The translations under genes and the position numbers were made by a program. The notes beneath the pieces were generated by a model. It did not search any database. It was given only the letters and a program-made list of their open reading frames with translations, and was not told the DNA's origin. From NCBI RefSeq assembly GCF_003013815.1, contig NZ_PRLH01000001.1:51419-115418 (forward strand): 64,000 nucleotides of DNA. Reading direction: 5' to 3'. Origin of the DNA: Cyanothece sp. BG0011. Its GTDB lineage: Bacteria; Cyanobacteriota; Cyanobacteriia; Cyanobacteriales; Microcystaceae. Every line of letters starts with the position of its first letter. The stretch's first letter is position 1. Below are positions 1-8,903 of the stretch, piece after piece.

Positions 1-1
1 A

Positions 2-64
2 AAACAATCTCCGACAACTGAGGTTATGCTAGGGAGTTTTTCCCAAGAAGATATTATCAAATAA
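2..64 (+). CDS. 3' end of an upstream protein-coding gene (partial)
   Basis: An open frame enters at base 2 and reads to a TAA at 62-64, encoding about 20 residues that end in SFSQEDIIK. It lies seven bases before the next ATG on the same strand, so it may be the tail of the gene preceding the HTTM protein. Too little is present to name a family, and the frame could be open by chance. Confidence 0.35.
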   Translation, partial: KQSPTTEVMLGSFSQEDIIK

Positions 65-70
65 AAAATT

Positions 71-1246
71 ATGAAACTTTATTCTCCGTTTACCCGTATA
101 AATAATGGTATTAATGCTTGGTTTACTCAACCTGAAGTGAATGCAGCCGGCAACGTTGGAATTTTTAGAATAGTCTATTGTTTATTTTATCTGTGGCATT
201 TAAGTACCCTTTCCTATGATTTTTTAAGTGGGATGCCTAGCTTTTATGTGATAGAACAAGTTTATTTAGTTAGATATTTTTTCAGAGACTTTGGTGCGTC
301 TCAGTCACCTTTATTTTTTTATACTTTAGAGTCATTTCTTGTTGCTGCTTTAGTGTTGTTGGCTTTTGGTTATAAAACTAGAATGGCCACTATTGCGGTT
401 TTGCTTATTGGTGGTTTGCTTGAAGCATTAGCTACTTCTGTTGATGGAAAAAGAACGTTAACACCGCTCGTATTTTATATTCCCTTTTTTATGACAATCA
501 TGAACTCATGGGGAAAAACTTATTCTTTAGACGCAATAATTAAAAAGAATAAAACAGGGTCTTCAATTGATACTCATTCCTCTAACTGGGAGTATTTTTT
601 ACCAGCTCGCGCTCTGTTGATTCTTATTTCATTTTTGTTCTTAAATTCTGCTATTTTTAAAGTGGCTTTTGGCGGGGACTGGCTAAGTTATTCTGATATG
701 ATGTCTAACTTTTTTTTAAATAGAAATATTGAAGCAGCAACCTATGATTTGCCTTTGAATTGGTTGGCTCCTTTTCTAGCTCAAACACCTTTTATTTATC
801 TCGCTACTCACCTTACTACACTACTTTTTGAAACTTTTTTCTTTTTATCTCTAATTCATCGAAAAATTAGAGATTTTTTTGTCGCAATAGCACTACTTTT
901 CCATGCAGTTAATGGTCTTTGGCTAGTGGTTAGTGTTACGCCTATTATGATTTCCTATGGTATTTTTATCAACTGGCAAGGGATTAAAGATTTCTTTTGT
1001 CGTAATCACAAAGAAAAGTTTTTGACTGAAAATATATCACCAAAATGGTTAATTGGATTGTCTCTTTTCTTAGCTACTCTTTTAGGCTTACTGTGGCATA
1101 GTGATCTAGGAATTCGTGCTTTATTTAATTTGAATGGTTTAATTGATTGGAGAACTATTTGGTATCCGATTTTTCCTGTTTCGATAGGATGGTTGATTAT
1201 TATACTAATTGATTTATTCCGTCAATTAAGATTGAAAATAAATTAA
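71..1246 (+). CDS. HTTM-domain integral membrane protein
   Basis: This 391-residue protein is almost entirely hydrophobic helices, with an N-terminal amphipathic stretch followed by roughly eight to nine predicted membrane spans. The opening (WFTQP, then GIFRIVYCLFYLW) and the FG-KTR motif after the second helix fit the HTTM (horizontally transferred transmembrane) family, related to the membrane part of vitamin-K-dependent gamma-carboxylase and lipase maturation factors. The substrate is unknown. It converges on a broken sulfotransferase and borders a polysaccharide export cluster, so a role in envelope modification is possible but inferred. No clear Shine-Dalgarno precedes the ATG. Alternative reading: a DoxX-like protein, which I consider less likely. 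Confidence 0.65.
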   Translation: MKLYSPFTRINNGINAWFTQPEVNAAGNVGIFRIVYCLFYLWHLSTLSYDFLSGMPSFYVIEQVYLVRYFFRDFGASQSPLFFYTLESFLVAALVLLAFGYKTRMATIAVLLIGGLLEALATSVDGKRTLTPLVFYIPFFMTIMNSWGKTYSLDAIIKKNKTGSSIDTHSSNWEYFLPARALLILISFLFLNSAIFKVAFGGDWLSYSDMMSNFFLNRNIEAATYDLPLNWLAPFLAQTPFIYLATHLTTLLFETFFFLSLIHRKIRDFFVAIALLFHAVNGLWLVVSVTPIMISYGIFINWQGIKDFFCRNHKEKFLTENISPKWLIGLSLFLATLLGLLWHSDLGIRALFNLNGLIDWRTIWYPIFPVSIGWLIIILIDLFRQLRLKIN

Positions 1247-1287
1247 TCATTTTATTCATTCTAAATTAAACTCAATGAAATGAGCTA

Positions 1288-2054
1288 TCAAAAATTTTTT
1301 CTGGCATAGGCATAAAACATTGAGTCATATTCGCAAATTTCTTCTATTTTTTTCATAATTGATTGGTCGATTTGAGGCTTAGAAACTGGATTTTTATTCA
1401 TGTGTGGAATCTTAACAGTTAAATTAAATTGAGCTTGTAAATCATTGGTAAATTGCTCTAAATTATCTAAAAAACTAACTAAAGAAAACTTTGATAAGTT
1501 TTTTTTAGCAATCTCTAATCTTGTTTGCAAATCAGTGCTATCATAGCGAGAAAAATTACCAAAGTAGTTAATATAATTTTGTCCTCTAAACTTTCCTCTT
1601 TCAGAGTCAATAAAATCCTCTAAACTATCACTAACTCTAGCATGATTTTCTGGTTTATAGGCATCAAAAAAATACTGAGAAATATATCTTTTGATCGGAT
1701 CTCTTAAAATAGTAATCCAAGAATATTGATCACGATAAGCTTCCCAAATATTTTTATTAAAATGAAAATGTCCTGAAATATATTTTCTTCCTGCTGCCAT
1801 TTCATAAAGTAATAGAGATTGTCGCAGCTGAAATTTATCAATTCCAGTGTTAATTGTCTTGTTATGATTCACCACTTTAACTGCGTTAGTGGTTAGTATT
1901 GGGTCAACTTTGTAACTATTTTTTTTCCATAAATTATTCTCAGAGATTGATCAATTGATGTTCCGCCTGTTTTGGGAACGTGCATAAAAATAATATTAGG
2001 CTTGGGAGGATTTAAAATATTTTGGACTTGAACTTTTAAACTTTTAACTCTCAT
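1288..2054 (-). pseudogene. sulfotransferase family protein, broken by one base in a poly-A tract
   Basis: The minus strand has an ATG at 2054 preceded by an AAGGA ribosome site. It encodes about 50 residues containing the PAPS 5'-phosphosulfate motif (HVPKTGGTS). The frame stops soon after a run of eight A (T8 on the plus strand, 1919-1926). The rest of the enzyme continues in another frame, open as a GTG-started segment from 1875, and carries the 3'-phosphate motif (ILRDPIKRYISQY) and the family C-terminus. Adding one A to the run joins both halves into a protein of about 255 residues. It may be a pseudogene, a sequencing error or a slippage-expressed gene. It is the last gene of the minus-strand polysaccharide cluster and would sulfate a glycan or other acceptor. 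Confidence 0.75.
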
Positions 2055-2085
2055 AAAGACATCCTTTTTTAAAGATAAAACTAGA

Positions 2086-3672
2086 TTACAAATGGTCGTT
2101 TTGTGTGCTTGCAGTGTTCACTAAAGTTGCCGATAAATCTTCAATATTAGGCTTACTGAGAGGTTGAAACTTTGTTATCTCAAGCAAATGCTGACCCAGA
2201 CGACGAGCAAGGGCTAAAATTGTAAAAGTCGGAGAATAGGACGGCCCAGTGGGAAACACAGCCGAACTAGCTACATAAAGGTTATCCGTACCAAATACTC
2301 GACAATTAATATCCACTACTCCCTCTTCAGGACAACTTGCCATGCGTGTTGTCCCCATTTGGTGGGCTGCATCGGTCATATTATCGATACAAGGGGGATC
2401 ATCTCCAAACTCAAACGTGCCAATACCTGCCTCAGCAAACCGTTGGGTTAACAGTTCCAAGGTTTTTGCCATGGAACGATGATCATGTTCGGTAAAACAC
2501 CAGTCAACCTCTAATTTTCGTTGACCAAGGGCATCAAGTTCTGTTCCCAACTTGATATGACTAGCTTTTTGGGGAAGTTGCTCTGTTACAAACTTAACTC
2601 GATAAGAAGCGACTGCGCCATTATTATCTTGACAGATAGGACGACCTTGAATCATTCGTTTGAGTCGGTCTGTGAAAGTTTCATAAATTGGCTTAATGTA
2701 TAAAACGTGTTCTAGAAGCTCATGTTCTCGTTGAGTCTCATCATCTAAAGCAAAACAGATACAAAAACGGGGTTTAGGAGCATATTGTAGCTCATGGGCG
2801 TATTGTCGAGTGAGATGACCTGGTATGAGAATTCCTGTATGATGTTTCGGGTGATCGGTGTAGAAACGACCCACCAAATCATGAGCATTACCGATACCAT
2901 GAGGAAGTTGACGGTTAGAGGCTAATAACAGACGGGCTGCTTCAAAGGCACCCGTGGCAAGCACGATAACATCACCCTCAACTGTAATTTCTCGACCTTC
3001 GAGGGAACGACAAACCACCCTATTAACCCGTTGACCCGAGGGATCAAGTTTTAACTCTGTTGCCGTCGCACCTTGAATCACTTGTAAATTTCGGGAACGG
3101 CGCATTTCTTCTCCAAACCGGATCGCGGTACGGGTTGGGGTTTTCTCCCAATAAAAACTACTCATTTTTAAGCCATAGGCTGCAATTTTCCCTCGAAGTT
3201 CCCTAATTTCTGGGCGTACTGCCTCTGCTTCTAAATCACCAAACCCGTAATCTTTGGCAGCAGAGCGATAATGGTCTAAAAGATCGGTAAACTCTATGGG
3301 CCAACCACTGTTAGGAACCCAGTCTCTGCCGTCGAAATCAGATTGTTGTAGGTATTTCCATTTTCCTGTCCAGACGTTACTGGTTCCCCCAAACTGACGC
3401 ACTCGACTAACTCCCCGTAACTCAGGGGGTAAGTAGCGGTGATAGTAGGTATTAGGATTTAATTCTCGGTGACGTTTACCCAAAAAAATGACATCGTTTA
3501 AGGCTTGAATTTCAGGATCAAAGCGATCGCGTCCACTTTCGAGTAAAATTACGTCTCGACCATGACGAGCGAGGTGGGTTGAGACTTCGGCCCCGGCAAT
3601 ACCAGAACCAAGAACAATCACTTGTGCTTTTAGGTTCGTTTGTTCGTCAATTTTGAAAATGTCGGTAATCAT
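2086..3672 (-). CDS. GMC-family FAD-dependent oxidoreductase
   Basis: This 528-residue flavoprotein has an N-terminal Rossmann dinucleotide motif (GSGIAG at residues 22-27, then an acidic LLESG strand end). The C-terminal GMC signature contains the active-site His (HQMGTTRM, from about residue 437) and a closing FAD-binding segment (NLYVASSAVFPTG). Family members oxidise alcohols or sugars. No signal peptide is visible, so it is probably cytoplasmic or peripheral. It starts two bases from the stop of the preceding GT2 gene, which implies one operon with the glycan export genes. Oxidation of a sugar or lipid-linked precursor is therefore plausible but inferred. Confidence 0.8.
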   Translation of the reverse strand: MITDIFKIDEQTNLKAQVIVLGSGIAGAEVSTHLARHGRDVILLESGRDRFDPEIQALNDVIFLGKRHRELNPNTYYHRYLPPELRGVSRVRQFGGTSNVWTGKWKYLQQSDFDGRDWVPNSGWPIEFTDLLDHYRSAAKDYGFGDLEAEAVRPEIRELRGKIAAYGLKMSSFYWEKTPTRTAIRFGEEMRRSRNLQVIQGATATELKLDPSGQRVNRVVCRSLEGREITVEGDVIVLATGAFEAARLLLASNRQLPHGIGNAHDLVGRFYTDHPKHHTGILIPGHLTRQYAHELQYAPKPRFCICFALDDETQREHELLEHVLYIKPIYETFTDRLKRMIQGRPICQDNNGAVASYRVKFVTEQLPQKASHIKLGTELDALGQRKLEVDWCFTEHDHRSMAKTLELLTQRFAEAGIGTFEFGDDPPCIDNMTDAAHQMGTTRMASCPEEGVVDINCRVFGTDNLYVASSAVFPTGPSYSPTFTILALARRLGQHLLEITKFQPLSKPNIEDLSATLVNTASTQNDHL

Positions 3673-3674
3673 AA

Positions 3675-4589
3675 TTAAGAAGAATTAGATGGGATTAAAA
3701 ATTTCTTGGGAAGACGGGTTGATAATTGAGAAAAAATAGAGCGATATATCAGAAAAAAGATATGAGAGGGATGCAGTTTCAAAGCCCAGAGCCAATGGCT
3801 CAAAGCTGCCTTTTTTTGCTGCATTTGGTAGGATTTTAAAGCGTGTTTGTAAACAAATTCAGCAAACATTTTAGGATGACTGCTAAAAATCTCCTCATGT
3901 TTTTTGAGCAAACGCTGAAAGCTTTCTTGGCGTAGCTGATAATTGCCTGATACGCGATCGCTGCTATGGGAAAAAAGATGATAGGTTATCTTCGGTAAAC
4001 CAATAAGCGTACATTGGGGATTCAGTCGTAAAAATAATTCCGAATGAACACGAGAGCGAAAGGTTTCGTCCCATCCCCCTATTTTCAAAATCAGATCCCG
4101 TTCCACCACTAGGGTTTGTTTCGTATGAAAAGACCGTCCCGGTTCTGGGGTTTCTAGAAAGAAATGATCCCCTTGAGGACAAAGAGTCGGAGGGATGCGA
4201 GTGGCAATCACTTTACCTGTCTCATCTACTTTTTGTAGTCCTGAAATCAGAGCAACAGGGGGATTAACGGTTGTTTTTTCTAAGGTTGATAGAGAAAGTT
4301 CTACCATCTGGGGCAATAAATAGTCATCATCATCTAAATAAGTGATCCAGCGCCCCTTAGCTGCTTTAGTTCCCACATTTCGCGCGGCTGCTCCTCCGAC
4401 ATTCTTCTCTAAAACAATGACTCTTAACCTGGGATCATCGGGGAGGGTTGCCCGTTCTTGTGACCCATCATCGACTACAATTACTTCTAAATCTTGGTAG
4501 GTTTGATTCAGCGCACTCTCAACTGCTCTGGGTAATAAATGAGGTCGGTTATGAGTTGGAATAATAATAGTAATTAGGGGATGACTCAT
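3675..4589 (-). CDS. family 2 glycosyltransferase
   Basis: A GT-A fold glycosyltransferase of 304 residues. It begins with the typical ITIIIPTHNRP strand, continues to a VVDDGS nucleotide-sugar motif, and carries an acidic DDDD motif (YLDDDDYL) that would coordinate the metal and UDP-sugar. I chose the ATG at 4589 over a TTG fifteen bases upstream, because that TTG lies at the edge of the GGGAGG ribosome site and the ATG overlaps the stop of the ABC ATPase gene in an ATGA. That overlap signals translational coupling. It is a cytoplasmic enzyme adding a sugar to the exported glycan; its specificity cannot be read. Confidence 0.88.
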   Translation of the reverse strand: MSHPLITIIIPTHNRPHLLPRAVESALNQTYQDLEVIVVDDGSQERATLPDDPRLRVIVLEKNVGGAAARNVGTKAAKGRWITYLDDDDYLLPQMVELSLSTLEKTTVNPPVALISGLQKVDETGKVIATRIPPTLCPQGDHFFLETPEPGRSFHTKQTLVVERDLILKIGGWDETFRSRVHSELFLRLNPQCTLIGLPKITYHLFSHSSDRVSGNYQLRQESFQRLLKKHEEIFSSHPKMFAEFVYKHALKSYQMQQKKAALSHWLWALKLHPSHIFFLIYRSIFSQLSTRLPKKFLIPSNSS

Positions 4590-5863
4590 GATTTGACCTC
4601 CCAACTACGGGGTTGATAAAATAGGCTGCGACTGGTTGATTGCTCAGAATCTACTTGAAAGCGAAAAGACTTAACCTTATCGAAAGTAAATATTCCTTCT
4701 TTTAAATAAATATTGGCACTATACACCCCTGATAACAGACAGCAATAAGGCATTTTCATGGAAATTTCGTGATATCCAGGAGTCAAGTTAATCGTTTGAT
4801 CATCGGCATTAGAGGTAATACTGACCATGCGATCGCCTCCTCCTGAGCTACAAGAAATCATCACCCCCACATTGACATTTTCAATGGGTTTGTGGGCTTT
4901 ACATTCAACGCAAAGTTCGGCATATTCACCAGTTTGTAGGGTTTCTAATCTTTTGCCGTCCTTATCCTTAAAGCAAATTGAAAGAATATCTAATCCTAAA
5001 CTGTCTGCTGCTGATTTTTCGGGTAATTTAATCCATCCTAGGGCTTTTTCAGTGCCATCAAGACGCAGATCCCTTTCATACTGACGAATGACATCTTGAG
5101 AATCTCCTTGTAACACCAGTTCCCCTTTTTTGAGGTAAATTGAGGTATCACAAACATTGAGAACGTGATAGGGATTATGAGAAACGAGAATAAATGAGGT
5201 TCCTTTTTCCCGTAGTTCTGCCAGTCGTTGATGACATTTCATTTTAAATTTAATGTCCCCTACTGCCAGCACTTCATCAATTAAGAGGATTTCTGGATCA
5301 ATATGCACGGCACAAGCAAACCCCAATCTTGCGGCCATCCCTGAACTATAACTTTGTACCGGAGCATCTATAGCGTCCCAGATTTCGGCAAAATCGATGA
5401 CATCATCGAATCTTCGCTTAATTTCACGGGTGGATAACCCTAAAATTGACATATTGGCGTAGATGTTTTCCCTCCCCGACAAAATGGGGTTAAATCCTGC
5501 CCCTAACGCAATTAGAGGTGCAATACGCCCTCTCACTCTCACTAAGCCTGTATCGGGTTTAATTAAGCCACTGAGGATACGCAGTAAGGTGCTTTTCCCT
5601 GCTCCATTGGCTCCCACTAATCCTAACGCTTGTCCCCGTTGCAATTGAAAGTTAATGTCTCGCAACGCCCAAAATTCTTTTTTTCGCAGGCGATCATTGT
5701 GTCGCCTTCCCCCAGTGAGATCAGCAGCAATATCTTGTACCCCATAAAATAGAGATTGTTTGAGGTCACGACAAAACTTTTTTGAGACTCCCTCCACCAA
5801 AAGCACAGGAGGTTCTTTTGCTTCGGATGTTGGTACTAACGGCCGTTGAATATTAATTACCAT
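4586..5863 (-). CDS. wzt: Wzt-type polysaccharide ABC exporter, ATP-binding subunit
   Basis: The 425-residue protein has a nucleotide-binding domain with Walker A GANGAGKST (84-92), signature YSSGM (171-175) and Walker B ILLIDE (191-196). The SKKFCRDLKQSL opening is typical of O-antigen/teichoic-acid exporters. Residues from about 280 to the end form an extra beta-rich domain like the Wzt C-terminal domain, which in the E. coli O8/O9a systems recognises the modified glycan end. It starts two bases after the permease gene and overlaps the following glycosyltransferase by an ATGA. It energises export of a completed glycan across the inner membrane. The glycan end it recognises is unknown. Confidence 0.9.
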   Translation of the reverse strand: MVINIQRPLVPTSEAKEPPVLLVEGVSKKFCRDLKQSLFYGVQDIAADLTGGRRHNDRLRKKEFWALRDINFQLQRGQALGLVGANGAGKSTLLRILSGLIKPDTGLVRVRGRIAPLIALGAGFNPILSGRENIYANMSILGLSTREIKRRFDDVIDFAEIWDAIDAPVQSYSSGMAARLGFACAVHIDPEILLIDEVLAVGDIKFKMKCHQRLAELREKGTSFILVSHNPYHVLNVCDTSIYLKKGELVLQGDSQDVIRQYERDLRLDGTEKALGWIKLPEKSAADSLGLDILSICFKDKDGKRLETLQTGEYAELCVECKAHKPIENVNVGVMISCSSGGGDRMVSITSNADDQTINLTPGYHEISMKMPYCCLLSGVYSANIYLKEGIFTFDKVKSFRFQVDSEQSTSRSLFYQPRSWEVKS

Positions 5864-5865
5864 AT

Positions 5866-6720
5866 TTATGATGTGACCCTCTCGACGACATAAGGCATTG
5901 CAATACGAAAGCTAATCCAAGTTAACAGTAACCCTACCAGGGTAAAGCCACTGACTAACCAAAATCCTTCAGGGTTGGTCAAGGTTCCTGTGGTGGCTAA
6001 TTCTCTTGTCGCTACCAGTAAAGGGGTAACAGGGTTCCAAGCGACCAATATCCCAAATAGTCCTTCTTTGGGGACAGGGTAGATCACAGGGGTGAGAAAT
6101 AACCATAACCCTGTAATCATGTTTAAGCCTCTTGAGACATCTTGATAGAGTAGTCCCAGAGGTGCCAGCAAAATACCGATTAATGTTCCTAGTAAAATCA
6201 GGTGAATCAAGGCGACAGGGGCGATAATAATGCTCCAACTGACAGGAACTCGGAAAAAGAGAAATAGGCCAATAATTAAAATTAGTTTGATACCAAAGTT
6301 AAACACCACTTCCCCAAGTTTCGCTAGGATAATGGCTTCTCTGGGAAAGTTGACTCGCGCTAACATAGGCTTAGCTAAAATGACGGCTTGAACTGGCCCC
6401 ATGAGTGAATCAACAAAGGTTTGCCACAAGGCTGTGCTGAACATAACATAAGCAGGATAAGGAATATCGGTGTTGCCCACAGTAAACACATTAGCTTCTT
6501 TGGCGAGAGTAAAACTCATGGCCATGGCAATAGGGGGAATAAATACCCAGGCGATACCCAGTATTGCCTGTCGATATTGGGCGCTGATATCACGCACCAT
6601 CAGTCGCCAGGCTAATTCACGGGAGGCCAATAAATCGCGCCACATACTCGAAAATAAAAAACGAGGACGACGCAGTAAGCTGTCGGGAGTATGAATAATT
6701 TCGGGGGGGCTAGATAGCAT
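5866..6720 (-). CDS. wzm: Wzm-type polysaccharide ABC exporter, permease subunit
   Basis: A 284-residue ABC-2 permease with about six membrane helices and the family's amphipathic N-terminus (WRLMVRDISAQYRQAILGIAW). The coupling region sits between helices (LYQDVSRGLN), followed by the characteristic LTPVIYPVP loop. The length fits the family. It lies directly upstream of its ATPase with a two-base gap. Together they form the inner-membrane channel for a lipid-linked polysaccharide. It is the only Wzm-like permease in the window, although a second Wzt is encoded at 30887. Confidence 0.9.
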   Translation of the reverse strand: MLSSPPEIIHTPDSLLRRPRFLFSSMWRDLLASRELAWRLMVRDISAQYRQAILGIAWVFIPPIAMAMSFTLAKEANVFTVGNTDIPYPAYVMFSTALWQTFVDSLMGPVQAVILAKPMLARVNFPREAIILAKLGEVVFNFGIKLILIIGLFLFFRVPVSWSIIIAPVALIHLILLGTLIGILLAPLGLLYQDVSRGLNMITGLWLFLTPVIYPVPKEGLFGILVAWNPVTPLLVATRELATTGTLTNPEGFWLVSGFTLVGLLLTWISFRIAMPYVVERVTS

Positions 6721-6766
6721 TTTTTTCTAAAATTAGGAACATTATAAAATTAAATAAACAATAACT

Positions 6767-7861
6767 TTATTTAGAGTCGAAACTCCTGGCGATACTTTCC
6801 CAGGCTAACTTAGGCTTAAATTCCCGATCTAAGGGCAGGGGACGAACCGGTGCGTTATCGTTACGGGGACGGTGTTTCGATAGCCAAGTATAGCGATCGC
6901 TTAATCCCCAGGTTAATACGCCGATGACATTGGGTTCTTCTAAAACGGTGCTTAAATACATTTCATAAACCTCAGCAATTCGGCGATCGCGTTCTTCGTA
7001 ATCATAGGGTAATCCTCGATCATGAACATCCATTTCTGTCACCATAATTTTTAAATCTAAGCTGGCGACATCGGCTAAAAATTGTCTCAGTTTCTCTGCA
7101 TTAAAACGGGTTTCTGGTCCTGATAAATGCGCTTGTAGTCCTAATCCATGAATAGGGGTTCCTTGCTCTTTCAGGCTTTTTAAAAGATTGAAAACGGCTT
7201 CACGTTTGGCATTTTGATGGGGTAAATCATAGTCTAAATCGTAATCGTTATAAAAAAGCAACGCATTGGGATCGGCTTCGGCTGCGACTCGAAACGCTAT
7301 GTCAATATAATCTTTACCTAACCATTGAAACCAAGGACTTTTACGCAACCCTAGGGGATGTCCATCTCTTACTTCAATCCCTTCATTAACCACATCCCAA
7401 GAGTGAATTAAGCCTTGATAATGACCGGCAACCGTCATAATATGATCCTTTAAAATTGATTCAGCATTTTGAGGGTTGGCGGTTTCTTTAAGCCATTTTG
7501 GTAGGGACTGATGCCACACTAAATTATGTCCTCGCATTTGCAACTGATGGCGTTTGGCAAATTCTATTAACCAGTCTCCCCGACTAAAATCATATTGATT
7601 GGGTTTTGGATGAATTTTATGCCATTTTAAATCATTTTCTGGGGTTAAAATCGCACATTCTTCTATAAACCGTTTAGCAAATTCTTGATTTTCCGAGAGC
7701 TTAGAATAGGCAGCGGCTGCCCCATAAATTAATTCTTTACGGGCAGCATAAGTTTTTAGGGATTTGGGTTGCTTAAGCCATCCTGTTAATAGGGTGGTTG
7801 CCAGGGTTGCTCCTCCTAAATACATTGCTTTTCTTCGGGTTATTTTGGGTATTTTTACCAT
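6767..7861 (-). CDS. glycoside hydrolase family 10 (endo-1,4-beta-xylanase-like), Tat-type signal
   Basis: This 364-residue enzyme has a GH10 barrel with both catalytic glutamates visible: the acid/base in WDVVNE (Glu160) and the nucleophile in VTEMDV (Glu276). The family's HNLVWH segment is near residue 112. The N-terminus carries twin arginines (TRRKAMYLGG, Arg9-Arg10) followed by a hydrophobic stretch, consistent with Tat export or a membrane anchor. It sits between glycosyltransferases and the ABC exporter genes on the same strand, so it probably trims or releases the exported polysaccharide rather than digesting plant xylan; that role is inferred. Only 11 bases separate it from the out-of-frame tail of the upstream GT2 gene. 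Confidence 0.88.
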   Translation of the reverse strand: MVKIPKITRRKAMYLGGATLATTLLTGWLKQPKSLKTYAARKELIYGAAAAYSKLSENQEFAKRFIEECAILTPENDLKWHKIHPKPNQYDFSRGDWLIEFAKRHQLQMRGHNLVWHQSLPKWLKETANPQNAESILKDHIMTVAGHYQGLIHSWDVVNEGIEVRDGHPLGLRKSPWFQWLGKDYIDIAFRVAAEADPNALLFYNDYDLDYDLPHQNAKREAVFNLLKSLKEQGTPIHGLGLQAHLSGPETRFNAEKLRQFLADVASLDLKIMVTEMDVHDRGLPYDYEERDRRIAEVYEMYLSTVLEEPNVIGVLTWGLSDRYTWLSKHRPRNDNAPVRPLPLDREFKPKLAWESIARSFDSK

Positions 7862-7872
7862 GAAAAAATGAA

Positions 7873-8040
7873 CTATGAAGACTTAATTTGAGTTTGGGTG
7901 GTTAACTGTTTTTGTTGTTGAAAATGACGATGGGTCAAATAATTATTAATACGATGTTCAAACCACATCATCACTTTTTCTAATTTCGGACTATAAAGTC
8001 CAAAGGTAAGGCGAAAAATAATAGGGGCAATGAAGGTCAT
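7873..8040 (-). other. out-of-frame C-terminal tail of the adjacent glycosyltransferase
   Basis: Minus-strand sequence from 8040 to a TAG at 7873-7875 reads MTFIAPIIFRLTFGLYSPK onward for 55 residues. It is a plausible basic, amphipathic glycosyltransferase tail. It lies one frame away from the upstream GT2 gene, which crosses it only as far as 7991. Removing one A from the A6 run at 8040-8045 fuses the two. I treat it as the displaced C-terminus rather than an independent gene, although its own ATG could in principle start translation. Confidence 0.6.
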
Positions 8041-8887
8041 TTTTTCGTCGCCAACCTAATTTTTTATATTTTGAAGTAAAATATCCGTCTTCACTTAATT
8101 GCCATTTGTCTCTAAGACGATGCAAACTCGATAACGTCCAGGCATTACTCCAACGCAACATATAATAATGTAAATCACTCCATTCTAAGGGTTCGCCAAA
8201 GGTATAAGTCACTAAACAACTGGGTTCAAAAAAGACTTTTTCTCCCTTTTCTCTGACAGCCATACAAAAGTCAAGATGCTCTTTAGTATTCATTAAAGCT
8301 TCATCTAAAACACCAATTTTATCGAAAATATTACGGCGAACTAAGACACAATGAAATTCGGCTAATTCGGTTTCTGTGCGTTGTAATTTTGGCAGTAAAT
8401 CTTGAACTTTTTGACCTTGTTTATACATTTTTTCTCGTAGGCGTTTCCTCCCTGTTTTATCAACCCAAATATGAGATTCACCGCCAGCAAAATGAACGAT
8501 TTCATGTAAAGGTTTTTCTTGACACATTAAGGGACCAACAACGGCTGCGTTGGTTTCTTCGGCACAAGTTAACAGAGCTTTTAACCATCCTTTACTGACA
8601 ATAACATCGTTATCAATGAAAACTAAATAAGGAGTTTTGACATAACTTAAGCCTAAGTTTCTAGCTTGATTAGGGGTTAAATAATAGTCTGTTCGTAATA
8701 GTTGAAACTTTTTATCTTGTGATTGTTGGTTTAAATAGCTATGAATTTTCTCGGGGGAATTACCATCAACATAAATTAAATGAAAGGGAATAGTTGTATG
8801 CTCATAAATACTTTCTAGGGATTCTTGAGTACAACTAAATCGCTCACGAGGGACAACTATAATGGTAACTTTAGGTTCTAATTTCAT
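7991..8887 (-). CDS. family 2 glycosyltransferase, C-terminus altered by a frameshift
   Basis: A GT-A glycosyltransferase of 298 residues as read, with the opening KVTIIVVPRERF strand, a YVDGNSPE motif and a metal-binding FIDNDV motif. The catalytic domain appears complete. The last 16 or so residues diverge after an A6 run (plus strand T6 at 8040-8045). Removing one A would replace them with a 55-residue basic tail ending at 7873. The enzyme may still be active as read. It belongs to the minus-strand glycan cluster, 16 bases after the GT4 gene. Confidence 0.82.
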   Translation of the reverse strand: MKLEPKVTIIVVPRERFSCTQESLESIYEHTTIPFHLIYVDGNSPEKIHSYLNQQSQDKKFQLLRTDYYLTPNQARNLGLSYVKTPYLVFIDNDVIVSKGWLKALLTCAEETNAAVVGPLMCQEKPLHEIVHFAGGESHIWVDKTGRKRLREKMYKQGQKVQDLLPKLQRTETELAEFHCVLVRRNIFDKIGVLDEALMNTKEHLDFCMAVREKGEKVFFEPSCLVTYTFGEPLEWSDLHYYMLRWSNAWTLSSLHRLRDKWQLSEDGYFTSKYKKLGWRRKNDLHCPYYFSPYLWTL

Positions 8888-8903
8888 TAAAATTAATCCT
8901 CCT

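Noticed and set aside
4590..4604. TTG start five codons upstream for the GT2 gene
   Set aside because: It overlaps the ribosome site GGGAGG that serves the ATG at 4589.
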